NCBI GenBank assembly: GCA_947499095.1
Contig: CANMMR010000010.1
Span: forward strand, 1-64,000
Source of the DNA: an uncultured Erythrobacter sp.
GTDB taxonomy: Bacteria > Pseudomonadota > Alphaproteobacteria > Sphingomonadales > Sphingomonadaceae
Direction of reading: 5' to 3'
DNA: 64,000 nt
The translations under genes and the position numbers were made by a program. Each line of letters starts with the position of its first letter. Positions within the stretch are counted from its first letter, which is position 1. This document shows, one piece after another, positions 35,320 to 43,226 of the stretch. The notes beneath the pieces are model-generated. The model saw only the letters and a program-made list of their open reading frames with translations, did no database searches and had not been told where the DNA came from.

Positions 35320-35424
35320 GGGAGGAAAAGATGACCTGATCCAGCAGGATGGCGGGAGCCGGCACGGCCCGTCGTTGACAATCTGCCGTGCCCATCCGCG
35401 CCCGCCATCCGGCGGGCGACCAGC
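35320..35424 (+). promoter_or_regulatory. Structured leader upstream of the 35480 gene
   Basis: Starts with AGGGAGGAAAAG (35319-35330), followed at once by the minimal frame ATG-ACC-TGA (35331-35339). Then GATGGCGGG pairs with CCCGCCATC across a second nested stem GGCACGGC / GCCGTGCC. The GAGGAAAAG...GGGAGCCGG arrangement resembles 26.80 kb. It runs directly into an intrinsic terminator, so transcription attenuation is possible. Confidence 0.45.
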
Positions 35425-35457
35425 AGCCGCTTGTCCACATCGGACAGCGGCTTTTTT
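35425..35457 (+). terminator. Intrinsic terminator just upstream of the 35480 gene
   Basis: AGCCGCTTGTCC pairs with GGACAGCGGCT (one bulge) around ACATC, followed by TTTTTT. It ends only 22 bp before the next start codon and about 190 bp after the previous stop, so it suits an attenuator as well as a plain terminator. Confidence 0.75.
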
Positions 35458-35479
35458 CGTATCAGAAGGATTTATCGAA

Positions 35480-36166
35480 ATGCCCAAGAAGAAAACCACA
35501 GTCAGCCAGGCGCTCGTGCGGGCCGGAGGTACCAAACCCTTCCCCATCGCGGACACGCAGATCAAGGCGACGCAGGTGTTCCACGTTCCCGCACGCCATC
35601 CGTCGGGCGACGGACCCTGGAAGCACGAGCCGGACAAGCTCGCCTGGGTCGATGCCTCCACTGGCCTGCCCTGCACCATCCTGCGCGACACGGACGGAGT
35701 ACTGGGGGGCTACGTCGGAGTGGACGAAGATCATCCCCTGTTCGGCTTCGAGGTCGACGCGGTGCCAGGCGCACTCGGTATTAGTCCACACGGCGGCCTC
35801 GACTACGCGGCGCCCTGCGAGGATGGGCCCACGCAGATCACCATCTGTCATCCGAAAACGGCCAATAGGAAACGTCCGGGCCGGAGCAAGGATGGTGATG
35901 ACAATCATGGCAGCCACGAACCGCTGTGGTGGTTTGGATTCCAGTGCGATCGGAACCACGACCTGGTCCCCGGTCGTCAGGTAAATGCGAACGACCTCGG
36001 CGCAGAGAATGGCCGGGTCTATCGCGACATTGCCTATGTCTACTCGCAGACGTGCAGGCTCGCTCGACTGCTCAAAGCCGCCATCGATGGCAAAAGCGAC
36101 AGTGACACCCAGCTCGATCAGGCATCCCCGCCGCCGGTCGGTCTCGATCCGGAGCGTCGCCGGTGA
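35480..36166 (+). CDS. Uncharacterised phage/plasmid-type protein
   Basis: 228 residues from ATG 35480, AAGGA 9 nt upstream. The pattern GPWKHEPDKLAWVDASTGLPC, GGYVGVDEDHPLFGF, ISPHGGLDYAAPC, ICHP, then PLWWFGFQCDRNHDLVPGR recalls a widespread uncharacterised family seen on phages and plasmids (GYVGV..HPLYG, HGGL, WWFGFDCAHxxD). The conserved Trp, His, Cys and Asp residues suggest an enzyme or metal site, but none has been shown to my knowledge. Its stop overlaps the next start (GTGA). Confidence 0.65.
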   Translation: MPKKKTTVSQALVRAGGTKPFPIADTQIKATQVFHVPARHPSGDGPWKHEPDKLAWVDASTGLPCTILRDTDGVLGGYVGVDEDHPLFGFEVDAVPGALGISPHGGLDYAAPCEDGPTQITICHPKTANRKRPGRSKDGDDNHGSHEPLWWFGFQCDRNHDLVPGRQVNANDLGAENGRVYRDIAYVYSQTCRLARLLKAAIDGKSDSDTQLDQASPPPVGLDPERRR

Positions 36167-36990
36167 GCGCGCGCGACTGGGACGAGATCCCCTACACCGA
36201 CCGGTTCAACCCAAATCTGCCGTGGGGCTACTGGCTCGTGGCGCAAGGCGAGATCGATGGCTTTCCGCCCCTGACGGACCATAATGGAAAAACCTGGCGC
36301 AGCGTGCGCGAATACTTCTGGACGGAGCGGTTGGGCATGGCCGCGATCCCGCGCACCGATACCCGCAACCAGGAGCTCGAATTCATGCTCGCCACGCTGG
36401 TGTCGCTCGATCGTCGGGTGATTTACACTGAGGAACGCGCGGTCGACCTGTTCGGCAGTTGGGACCGGAGCAGGCATTACATGAGCTGGCTCGCTGGCCA
36501 GAAGTTGCTAATGCCGCAGCCGGAAGCCGATCCCGCCGCAGACCTGTCCCCCGAAGGTCGCGCGGTTCTGGTGATGCTCGCTTCCACCCGGAGCCCCGAT
36601 GCGGCGCCGCTCGCGATCGGCCTGCCGACGCTCAAGTCGTTCCACGGGCTCACCGGCACACCCGATCAGGACGAGCGCGACCGCCTGATCGCAGCACAGG
36701 AGCATGCGACCCTGCACCTGCAATACCGGTTCGGGCGTAAGAGCATCGCAGGGCAGCCGGCCATCGTGCTCGCGGGGGTCGGCCTCGGGCCGAACATCCC
36801 GCTCACGCGCGTTCTATGGTCCGTTACGTTCGCGGACGATTACGCGCGCGACAGAATGCTCTTCTGGCTCCACGAGCGCATCGACCGCTGGCCTGACTGG
36901 GGGGATCTCGCCTACCGGCAAGGGGCTCGGGCGTTGAGCGAGCGGCTGATGCAACTCGCGTTCGCCGATCGGGAGATTGGTGGAGCTTAA
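36163..36990 (+). CDS. Hypothetical protein, last gene of the exonuclease cassette
   Basis: 275 residues starting at GTG 36163, overlapping the upstream stop. The sequence is rich in aromatic residues at the N-terminus (DWDEIPYTDRFNPNLPWGYW) and has a long helical middle (DRSRHYMSWLAGQKLLMPQ) and C-terminus (RDRMLFWLHERIDRWPDW). No motif or family recognised. A terminator follows, closing the cassette. Confidence 0.65.
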   Translation: MSARDWDEIPYTDRFNPNLPWGYWLVAQGEIDGFPPLTDHNGKTWRSVREYFWTERLGMAAIPRTDTRNQELEFMLATLVSLDRRVIYTEERAVDLFGSWDRSRHYMSWLAGQKLLMPQPEADPAADLSPEGRAVLVMLASTRSPDAAPLAIGLPTLKSFHGLTGTPDQDERDRLIAAQEHATLHLQYRFGRKSIAGQPAIVLAGVGLGPNIPLTRVLWSVTFADDYARDRMLFWLHERIDRWPDWGDLAYRQGARALSERLMQLAFADREIGGA

Positions 36991-36999
36991 CTCGCACTT

Positions 37000-37038
37000 G
37001 GGGCGGCCTGCTGTGGGTCGCCCCACCCCCCTTTTTTT
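37000..37038 (+). terminator. Intrinsic terminator closing the exonuclease cassette
   Basis: Stem GGGGCGGCC / GGGTCGCCCC with wobble pairs, then a C-rich spacer and seven T. Confidence 0.65.
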
Positions 37039-38041
37039 GGATCCGCATTCGCCAGCCGGAATTTCAAAAGTTCGCAAGTCTCAATTGCCCAGAAGTCATA
37101 CACGTACGTGGGTAAGGATCGTGCGGAGATGCTAATTGCGATCCGATGCATCTGCCTCCGAACTCATCAGTAACGGGGAGGGGTTCAGAATGTCCTGCGT
37201 ATCTGTTTCGCGCCCTGAACTCGGTCATTTCGACCATGGCTGCCTGTTACCGAAACCGATAATCGTGCCGCTCGCGAGCTATGATGGGTTTGCGTCGCTA
37301 TGATGAATGTGAGTTATGCAGAGGTGTTTGGACCTATTGCTGCCTGCCCATCAAGGGCGAGAGTTTCGCATCTACGTCGCGCAAGTCCTGATGCCCACCA
37401 TCTTCTTGCGAAGTTGGTATTTGCCAGCGCTCTCGGCAGCCACGAAAGGGGGCGGCCGGCTCGCAAAGCGGCTGGCTCGGAGCTATTTTTGTCTTTCAAC
37501 CGACCCGCCCAAGCGCTACTTTCGTGGCAGGGGCGATCCTCACTACAGGATGCTCCTGGCAGGCAGCTCTGATATCTTGAAACTCAGTAGTACAGGACAG
37601 ATGGGCGCAGGACATTTGAACTCTCTAATTGAAAAGCAACCCTTTGAAAACGCTCCGCCTACCGCTCGTTTTGCTCTACGCTCTTTAGCTGTCACGCTGG
37701 GACCTGACCTCCCTTTCGCGATGCTGCTAGACCGAGCGGCTTCGTTCGCACAGGTCCGCATGGGAGCCGTGCGATGACCCGAACTCCCTTTGCTGGGGCA
37801 GATTCATGGGAGCGCCCGCAGACGCCGAGGGATGCCGGTCGACGGATCTTCAAGGAGGCTTGGGCGATTTACGGGATATATCATTGGCGATCCGCCTAAC
37901 CGCTGAATGCCGCCAGGTTATTTTAGTATGGAAAGCCAAGAGGGGAAGTGACGCCTGAATTCCAACCTGGAGCCAGCAAGCTTCGTTGCCCTGACCAAAG
38001 GTGCGCGCCCGCCATCCTGTAATATGCGCAATACGAAGAAG
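37039..38041. other. About 1 kb without a convincing gene
   Basis: No frame here looks protein-like. One short frame (ATG 37190 to TGA 37303, 37 codons, starting MSCVSVSRPELGHFDHG) has a very good ribosome site (GGGGAGGGG) and overlaps a following ATG by 4 nt, so it could be real or the remnant of a larger gene. A 153-codon frame at 37316-37777 has no supporting features. The stretch may contain the scar of a deleted gene or the island boundary. Confidence 0.35.
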
Positions 38042-38065
38042 AGCGGCCGGTAAAGACCGGCCGCT
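38042..38065 (-). terminator. Hairpin downstream of the 38099-38332 gene
   Basis: Perfect 10-bp stem AGCGGCCGGT / ACCGGCCGCT with a 4-nt loop; on the minus strand it is followed by a short T-rich run (CTTCTTCG). Confidence 0.55.
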
Positions 38066-38098
38066 GTAACTTACCGAAACTGTTTGACCCAGTTCTGA

Positions 38099-38332
38099 TC
38101 AGGGGCTGACAGGCCGATCATCGTCATCGCCGCCGCCGCTTGCGATCACGATACCCAGCACAACGGCTACCAGCGCACCAATTGCAATAATGGCAGAACC
38201 GCCGTCGAGCTCGTTAGTCTCGCTTGCTGCCTCCGTAGTGCGTTCCTGAGCAATCGCCATATCAGCGGACGCAACGGAGCCAACGGCCAGCGACAGCGCC
38301 GCGGCAGCAGAAAGAATGCGGGACTTGTTCAT
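38099..38332 (-). CDS. Small exported or membrane protein
   Basis: 77 residues starting at ATG 38332 (AAGGA 8 nt upstream). Signal sequence MNKSRILSAAAALSLAVGSVASADMAIAQE, a short polar part (TTEAASETNELDGG), a membrane helix (SAIIAIGALVAVVLGIVIASG) and an acidic tail GGGDDDDRPVSP. Such two-segment small proteins are frequent in sphingomonads and their role is unknown. It may be a secreted or inner-membrane peptide. Confidence 0.65.
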   Translation of the reverse strand: MNKSRILSAAAALSLAVGSVASADMAIAQERTTEAASETNELDGGSAIIAIGALVAVVLGIVIASGGGDDDDRPVSP

Positions 38333-38876
38333 AAATCGAATCCTTAGATTACGTTCACTGCGTGGCCTAACTGATTCGGCGACGCCTTTCAAGCGTTGTA
38401 GCGTAATTATCTTAAAAATTTACAATGAGGTTTTTGCCTGAAACCCGAAGTGGCGCCCATCGGGCACATTGTCTGTTCCTCGTGAACTCCGATGCAAAAG
38501 GTGAAACGGACCCGTGGATGTGCATGAGCGCACATGATGTCTTGTGGTGCGAGACGGGAAAAATACGCAAGCGTTGAATTCGGACTTGATCGGAAAGTGC
38601 GCGACAGTGGGTGTTATCGCGCATTGCCGCCACTAGAAAGCTTTCTTCTCCGCGAACCCAAAACGTGGGAACATGTTGGGTCACTTGGAGGAAGGACGTT
38701 TCTAGCTGAAATAACCCTCGGGCAATCATGCTCGAAATTTGCTTAGCTGAGCGCCCTCCTCTCCAATCAAGATTGCCGCGTATCTCATCGGCACCCGCCT
38801 GAAGAGAGGCCTGCTGCTGGCGGGCAAACAGCTCAGTCTAGCTCGGCACTTTGGCCTGTCTAAGCGGACTGTTCAC
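38333..38876. other. Intergenic region, no supported gene
   Basis: No convincing frame. Near 38760-38876 a plus-strand frame reads KIAAYLIGTRLKRG... LARHFGLSKRTVHLP, which looks like the helix-turn-helix of a lost regulator or recombinase; it has no start and runs into the next gene's end. Confidence 0.3.
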
Positions 38877-39218
38877 TTACCAGGCCACTGGCTCGTCATC
38901 GTAGATTTCGACCTCTTTCTCGGCATCAGGGATGTAAACCACGATACCCTTATCGCCAGACTTACGAGCGACGATAAGCGTCATATCGTCCGCATGCTCC
39001 TCCTCAAGCTGTTCCTCGCTAAAGTTGCGCCGCTCGTTACGAGGATCGACGTTCGAGAGGTTGTACTGACCCGGAAGCGTGTCTTGAGGAATGGGGCGGC
39101 CCCTGTACGCCTTTAAAACGATGAGGGGTTCATCAAACCCGAAGTCCTTCAAAATCACCTTGTGGCCGACGTCCACGCAGCCGAAGGGCATCGAATATGT
39201 CTGCACTTCTTCAGTCAT
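38877..39218 (-). CDS. Hypothetical protein
   Basis: 113 residues, acidic and soluble (HKVILKDFGFDEPLIVLKAYRGRPIPQDTLPG, ERRNFSEEQLEEEHADDMTL, then YIPDAEKEVEIYDDEPVAW). It reads like a small beta-rich cytosolic protein. No family recognised. It stands alone upstream of the small membrane protein gene. Confidence 0.5.
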   Translation of the reverse strand: MTEEVQTYSMPFGCVDVGHKVILKDFGFDEPLIVLKAYRGRPIPQDTLPGQYNLSNVDPRNERRNFSEEQLEEEHADDMTLIVARKSGDKGIVVYIPDAEKEVEIYDDEPVAW

Positions 39219-39547
39219 TTTTCTAATCTACTTGCCTCGGCGTATGTTTTGGAAAGTTCGATTTTTCCGAGGCCTGCCCACATTATAGGACGGTCGGTGA
39301 CCAAAAATTGCGAGTTGTCCGAATTTTTTATGATGGCGCGCCTTAGGGGCTGGTTATCCGAGCCGACGAAAGGCCCGCGGGTTGCCGCGTGGCGGGCGCC
39401 CAAGGCTTGGACTTAGGGCTCTTAGCCAGCCCGCTGATTTCAGTGGCGGCGTAGCGCGGTGGCCCCTTAGGATGGGCACCGGGGTGCTCAGATGCCGACC
39501 TATTTATCGACCGGCCGCAATCGACATTCGCCGTTGCGAGTTACTCA
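39219..39547. other. Intergenic region, no feature identified
   Basis: 329 bp between the 38877 gene and the desaturase stop. It has G/C-rich runs but no hairpin or frame that I can support. Confidence 0.4.
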
Positions 39548-40591
39548 TCAAGCTTGCGACAGCCGCGCTTCTCGAAACGTAACCAGCCTGCGCTCGTCCT
39601 CATCCCAGAGACTTAGCCAGATCGGTCGAATGGACTGGACCAAGGTGAAACGATTGAGGTCGCGCAATTCTGGATACTCCGAGAGTACCTCCATCAGGCG
39701 GTAGAAAGGCACACGTGTGACCAGATGATGGACATGATGCACGCCGATGTTTCCCGTAAACCAGCGGAGTGGCTGAGGTAAATCTAGATGGGAGCTGCCA
39801 AGCAAAGCGGCCTCGTGAAACGACCAGTTGGCCTTTCGATCCCAGTGGGCTTCTTCGAATTGATGCTGGATGTAGAACAGCCAGACCCCCGTGGAAGCAG
39901 CGATCAGGAGTACCGGCAACACAGTCAAGAATGCCGCGAGCAATCCATAGGAATATATCAGCGCCGCCAGTAGGCCGGCGGTCGCCAAATTCGTGGCAAT
40001 TGCACTTACCCAGTATTTCGATCCCTGCTTCATCAGCCCGATCGGCAACCGGTGTCGGAGGAGAAAAAGGTAGGCCGGTCCCAGACCGAAGAGGATGACG
40101 GGATGGCGATAGACACGGTAGAAAAGACGCTTCGTGCGGCCGCTGGCATGGAATTCGCGGACCGTCCACGTATCGACATCACCGAAGCCGCGCGCATCGA
40201 GGTTTCCCGTACTCGCGTGGTGCAGGTCGTGCGAGCGCTTCCAGCAATCATACGGCGTGAACGTTAAAACGCCCATTGCGCGACCAGTCCAATCGTTGCT
40301 GGACCTCGTGGCGAAGAACGAGCCGTGACCGCAGTCATGCTGGATGATGAACAGCCTGAGCAGTAACAGGCCTGCTACCGGTGCGGCCGCGACCACTGCA
40401 TAATACCCCGCATCGATGCCCCACAGCATCGCCAAAATGAGGCTGCAAAAGGCGAGGAGCGTCACCGCCAGCTCCGCGAAACTCCTACAAAAATTAGGTG
40501 CAGCGAATTTTTTCAGCTCGGCCACGAGTTTTCGAGGCGCGGCAGGAGCAGCGCGGGCTTCGTCTGAAACCTGCGAATGGTAAGTAGTCAA
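39548..40591 (-). CDS. Fatty acid desaturase family protein (FADS-like)
   Basis: 347 residues, integral membrane. The three histidine boxes that bind the di-iron centre are present: HDCGHGS (about 90), HDLHH (about 120) and HHVHH (about 287). Hydrophobic pairs of helices surround the first box (LILAMLWGIDAGYYAVVAAAPVAGLLLLRL). This is a delta-type acyl desaturase or a ketolase/hydroxylase relative; the substrate cannot be assigned. It lies near the exopolysaccharide locus with no obvious operon link. Confidence 0.88.
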   Translation of the reverse strand: MTTYHSQVSDEARAAPAAPRKLVAELKKFAAPNFCRSFAELAVTLLAFCSLILAMLWGIDAGYYAVVAAAPVAGLLLLRLFIIQHDCGHGSFFATRSSNDWTGRAMGVLTFTPYDCWKRSHDLHHASTGNLDARGFGDVDTWTVREFHASGRTKRLFYRVYRHPVILFGLGPAYLFLLRHRLPIGLMKQGSKYWVSAIATNLATAGLLAALIYSYGLLAAFLTVLPVLLIAASTGVWLFYIQHQFEEAHWDRKANWSFHEAALLGSSHLDLPQPLRWFTGNIGVHHVHHLVTRVPFYRLMEVLSEYPELRDLNRFTLVQSIRPIWLSLWDEDERRLVTFREARLSQA

Positions 40592-40801
40592 GATTGCGAG
40601 CTTTCAAGGAATGTGGGAGCGCTCAGGGCTGCGCCGGCACAGCTGAACGTTCGAGAGGTTTCTGGCTCGTAGGGCAGCCCGTATGAACTGCGCCTGATTT
40701 GGGATCAGCGGAGCACGATCATGTCGTTGCGCGCGGCGCTGAAGCGGTGTGGGCGCCAGATGGTGTTATCGCGTATCACTAGAACTGGTCAGAGGGAGCG
40801 A

Positions 40802-41152
40802 TCAAACGTCCGCGCGCTTCGACTTGGAAAGGCGGGCGATCGAAAGGATGAGGAGCGCAGTGGCCGCGCCTGCCACCCCTGTCCCAAAATCTACCCAATC
40901 GGCCTCACGCCCCTGATGCATGAACAGTTGGATGAGCTCGATCGCTCCTGCGAAGACAGTGAGCCAAACCCAGAGCGTGAACGCAGGCTTTCGAGGGAGC
41001 GCCCCCGCTGCAAGCAAAGCGAGGGCGTAGAAAGCGACGAAGTGGAGCAGCTTGTCATCCGGATCCCCGGGGATGCGAAATGCCGGGATGTTCGCCAAGA
41101 TGAGGACCGTGAGGACGGCCAAGGCAAGAATGACTGAGTAAATGCGAGGCAC
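40802..41152 (-). CDS. VanZ-like family membrane protein
   Basis: 116 residues with about four helices (SVILALAVLTVLILANIPAF, LLHFVAFYALALLAAGAL, FTLWVWLTVFAGAIELIQLFM, VDFGTGVAGAATALLIL). The DKLLHFVAF, ELIQLF...GREADWVD motif is typical of VanZ-like proteins. Members are often found beside polysaccharide genes; the biochemical role is unclear. Separated from the desaturase by 210 bp. Confidence 0.78.
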   Translation of the reverse strand: MPRIYSVILALAVLTVLILANIPAFRIPGDPDDKLLHFVAFYALALLAAGALPRKPAFTLWVWLTVFAGAIELIQLFMHQGREADWVDFGTGVAGAATALLILSIARLSKSKRADV

Positions 41153-41169
41153 GTCCGGGCAGGTCCGGC

Positions 41170-41421
41170 TTACGAAGCTGCGCGCCTTTTGAGGCGCACG
41201 CCGGGCGAAGCCACTGGGTCGCCCAAGAACTCCACTCCAGCCTCTTCTAGTTTCGCAATGAGCTGCTCCAGCGTCCCACTCCTCGACGGAGGTACTCCGC
41301 GATCGGCCTCAAATCTCTTGATCGTAGCCCAGCTAATTCCCGACATTGCGGCCAATTCCCGGGAGCTCAGTCCGAGCAAACTCCTGCTAGCTCGAATTTG
41401 TGCGCCTGATATCACTTGCAA
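41170..41421 (-). CDS. XRE-family transcriptional regulator
   Basis: 83 residues with a helix-turn-helix (RASRSLLGLSSRELAAMSGISWATIKRFEADRG) and a short C-terminal extension (LEQLIAKLEEAGVEFLGDPVASPGVRLKRR). The start is probably TTG 41421, with AGGAT upstream; GTG 41415 is an alternative. It diverges from the tyrosine recombinase gene across a 29-bp gap that contains a perfect 16-bp palindrome, so it probably represses both. Confidence 0.85.
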   Translation of the reverse strand: MQVISGAQIRASRSLLGLSSRELAAMSGISWATIKRFEADRGVPPSRSGTLEQLIAKLEEAGVEFLGDPVASPGVRLKRRAAS

Positions 41422-41432
41422 TCCAATCCTAG

Positions 41433-41448
41433 TGAGCTTATAAGCTCA
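41433..41448. promoter_or_regulatory. Palindromic operator between XRE regulator and recombinase
   Basis: TGAGCTTATAAGCTCA is a perfect 16-bp palindrome. A third half-site, ATGAGCTT, follows at 41451-41458 and overlaps the recombinase start codon. The regulator and recombinase start codons are divergent and 29 bp apart. Confidence 0.65.
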
Positions 41449-41450
41449 TA

Positions 41451-42389
41451 ATGAGCTTTCAATCTTCAAGCATCTTCGCGGCGCCCGACATCGATGAAAT
41501 CCTTGATCGATGTGAAGGCGCTTACTCACAAAACACCTTGCGTGGCTACCGCAATGATCTGCGCAGGTTCCAGGAATGGTGTGTCGCGAACGACAGTGCA
41601 TGGCTTCCGGCCCAGCCGGAGACCATAGCCGAGTTTGTCGATGAGGAGGCAGAAACCAAGGCTATCGCGACGATCAAGCATCGCCTCGATGCCATTCGCT
41701 TTGCTCACATGATGGCCGACCTGCCCTGCCCCACTGAGCACAGCGAAGTGAAGCTCGCTGTACGGCGGGTAAGGCGAAAGAAGTCGGCCCGGCAAAAGCA
41801 GGCTCTCGGCCTGACCGGCGAGCTACTGACGAGGATGGTGGCAGCCTGTCCCCAAACGCTCCAAGGACGGCGAAATGCGACGCTAATCAGCGTTGGCTAC
41901 GACACGCTTTGCCGCAGCAGCGAGCTCGCCCTCTTGACGGTAGAGCGCTTGAGCCCCTGCCGATCGTCTATCCTCATCCCTCGGTCAAAATCCGATCCGT
42001 ATGGTGAAGGGAGGATTGCTTATCTGAGTGAGGCCACCTCGAGGTTGGTGGAGGCTTGGCTCACGCTTTCAGGTCTGGAGGAAGGTGCGCTCTTCCGCGG
42101 ATTGCACACGCACCAAGTCGCCGCACACGCGCTGTCCACATCGTCAATTCGCAGGATCGTGAAAGGGATGGCTGCAAAGGCCGGCCTCAGCGGTGAAGAG
42201 ATCTATGCCCTCTCTGGCCACTCTATGCGGATTGGGGCCGCTCAGGACATGATGGTTGCGGGAATTGATACCCTGGGGATCATGCAAGCTGGCGGCTGGA
42301 AGAGCAAAAACGTGCTCGCCCGATATGTCGAGAATGCCTCGACTTCCAAGCTCCATCAGCGCCGCTGGGAGCAACTCTCAGACTTGTAG
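41451..42389 (+). CDS. Tyrosine recombinase/integrase
   Basis: 312 residues. The N-terminal SAM-like core-binding domain (SQNTLRGYRNDLRRFQEWC) is followed by a catalytic domain with R155 (DTLCRSSELAL), K180, H257-xx-R260 (SGHSMRIGA), W283 and the nucleophile Y292 (ARYVENAS). All five key positions are present. No ribosome site precedes ATG 41451, and a candidate palindromic operator overlaps the start; leaderless translation is possible. It ends 12 nt inside the manA reading frame on the other strand. The XRE/recombinase pair suggests a separate mobile unit or a DNA inversion system. Confidence 0.9.
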   Translation: MSFQSSSIFAAPDIDEILDRCEGAYSQNTLRGYRNDLRRFQEWCVANDSAWLPAQPETIAEFVDEEAETKAIATIKHRLDAIRFAHMMADLPCPTEHSEVKLAVRRVRRKKSARQKQALGLTGELLTRMVAACPQTLQGRRNATLISVGYDTLCRSSELALLTVERLSPCRSSILIPRSKSDPYGEGRIAYLSEATSRLVEAWLTLSGLEEGALFRGLHTHQVAAHALSTSSIRRIVKGMAAKAGLSGEEIYALSGHSMRIGAAQDMMVAGIDTLGIMQAGGWKSKNVLARYVENASTSKLHQRRWEQLSDL

Positions 42390-43226
42390 GTCAGCAACCT
42401 CTTGGTCCGCTCTATACGAACGTTGCCCCCGCTTCCCTTCGGTCACGAGAACGAAGCGAGAGTTCGCCAAGGAGCGAAGTACATCTCCTGGTTCCATGGC
42501 GAAGCAGGATCCAATCTCGAGGATGTCGGATCCCACCTCGATGCGCCCTTCCAGAGGAATTATGAGAGCAGGCTCATCAGCGGAGAACAGGTTCTGGTCG
42601 CTTAGTAAGCGCACGGAGAATGCATCGGTCTGAAGCAGATGCATGCTCCCGGGACCGGCATAAGCCTTCAGCTTCGTTTCCGAATACGGTTCCAGCCTCG
42701 CGCACTCCAGCGCTTGATCGAGATGCAATTCCCTTGGCCGGCCGTAATCGAACAGACGGAAGGTCGTATCGGTGTTCTGTTGGACTTCGAGCAGCACCAA
42801 GCCCGGGCCAATGGCATGTATCGTCCCTGCAGGAACGTAAAAGAAATCCCCGGCCCTCGCCTCGTGCCAAACCAACATTTCCTCAATTGAGCCGTCTATC
42901 GCGGCATCGCGCACAGCTTGGACTGAGTAGTGATCGTTCAAACCAAGCGCGACTGCAGCACCCGGTTTCGCATCAAGAACAAGCCAACACTCATCCTTAC
43001 CGCGATCGCCGAGTGACATGCTTCGCGCCTGATCATCGGAAGGATGCACCTGAACCGACAGCTTCTCTGACGTGAACAGGTATTTTATCAGGACTCCATC
43101 CGCGTTGTGTGGTGGTTCGAACCAAACCTCGCCAATCTGATCAGTAGGACTTTGCCCGAAGTGCTGAGGGATATCTGTTCTCCCCCAAACCTTCTCAACG
43201 ACCTTCGTCTTCAGCGCCGCGCTCAT
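42378..43226 (-). CDS. manA: Mannose-6-phosphate isomerase, class I
   Basis: 282 residues, cupin fold. Zinc ligands appear in VQVHPSD, KDECWLVL and GTIHAIG. It converts fructose-6-phosphate to mannose-6-phosphate, feeding GDP-mannose. ATGA overlaps the manC stop (43223-43226), so it is the downstream partner of manC. It overlaps the recombinase gene by 12 nt at the 3' ends. Confidence 0.92.
   Translation of the reverse strand: MSAALKTKVVEKVWGRTDIPQHFGQSPTDQIGEVWFEPPHNADGVLIKYLFTSEKLSVQVHPSDDQARSMSLGDRGKDECWLVLDAKPGAAVALGLNDHYSVQAVRDAAIDGSIEEMLVWHEARAGDFFYVPAGTIHAIGPGLVLLEVQQNTDTTFRLFDYGRPRELHLDQALECARLEPYSETKLKAYAGPGSMHLLQTDAFSVRLLSDQNLFSADEPALIIPLEGRIEVGSDILEIGSCFAMEPGDVLRSLANSRFVLVTEGKRGQRSYRADQEVADLQV

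Larger units (their letters stand above)
19722..37038. mobile_element. Integrative mobilizable island inserted in comM (left end fixed, right end uncertain)
   Basis: The left junction is the break in comM at about 19722. Contents that mark it as mobile are a large serine recombinase at the very edge, an IS element, a P-type oriT with mobC and relaxase, a KfrA-like protein and a block of unrecognised genes. No conjugation pore or coupling protein is present. The end given (the terminator after the last island-type gene) is a working limit only: the 3' half of comM that would mark the true right end is not in this window. Confidence 0.6.

Noticed and set aside
37316-37777. A 153-codon frame on the plus strand
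   Set aside because: No ribosome site, no domain-like pattern and no coupling to a neighbour; kept only as part of the empty stretch.
38412-38729. A 105-codon frame on the minus strand
   Set aside because: Unusual composition, no ribosome site and no domain pattern.
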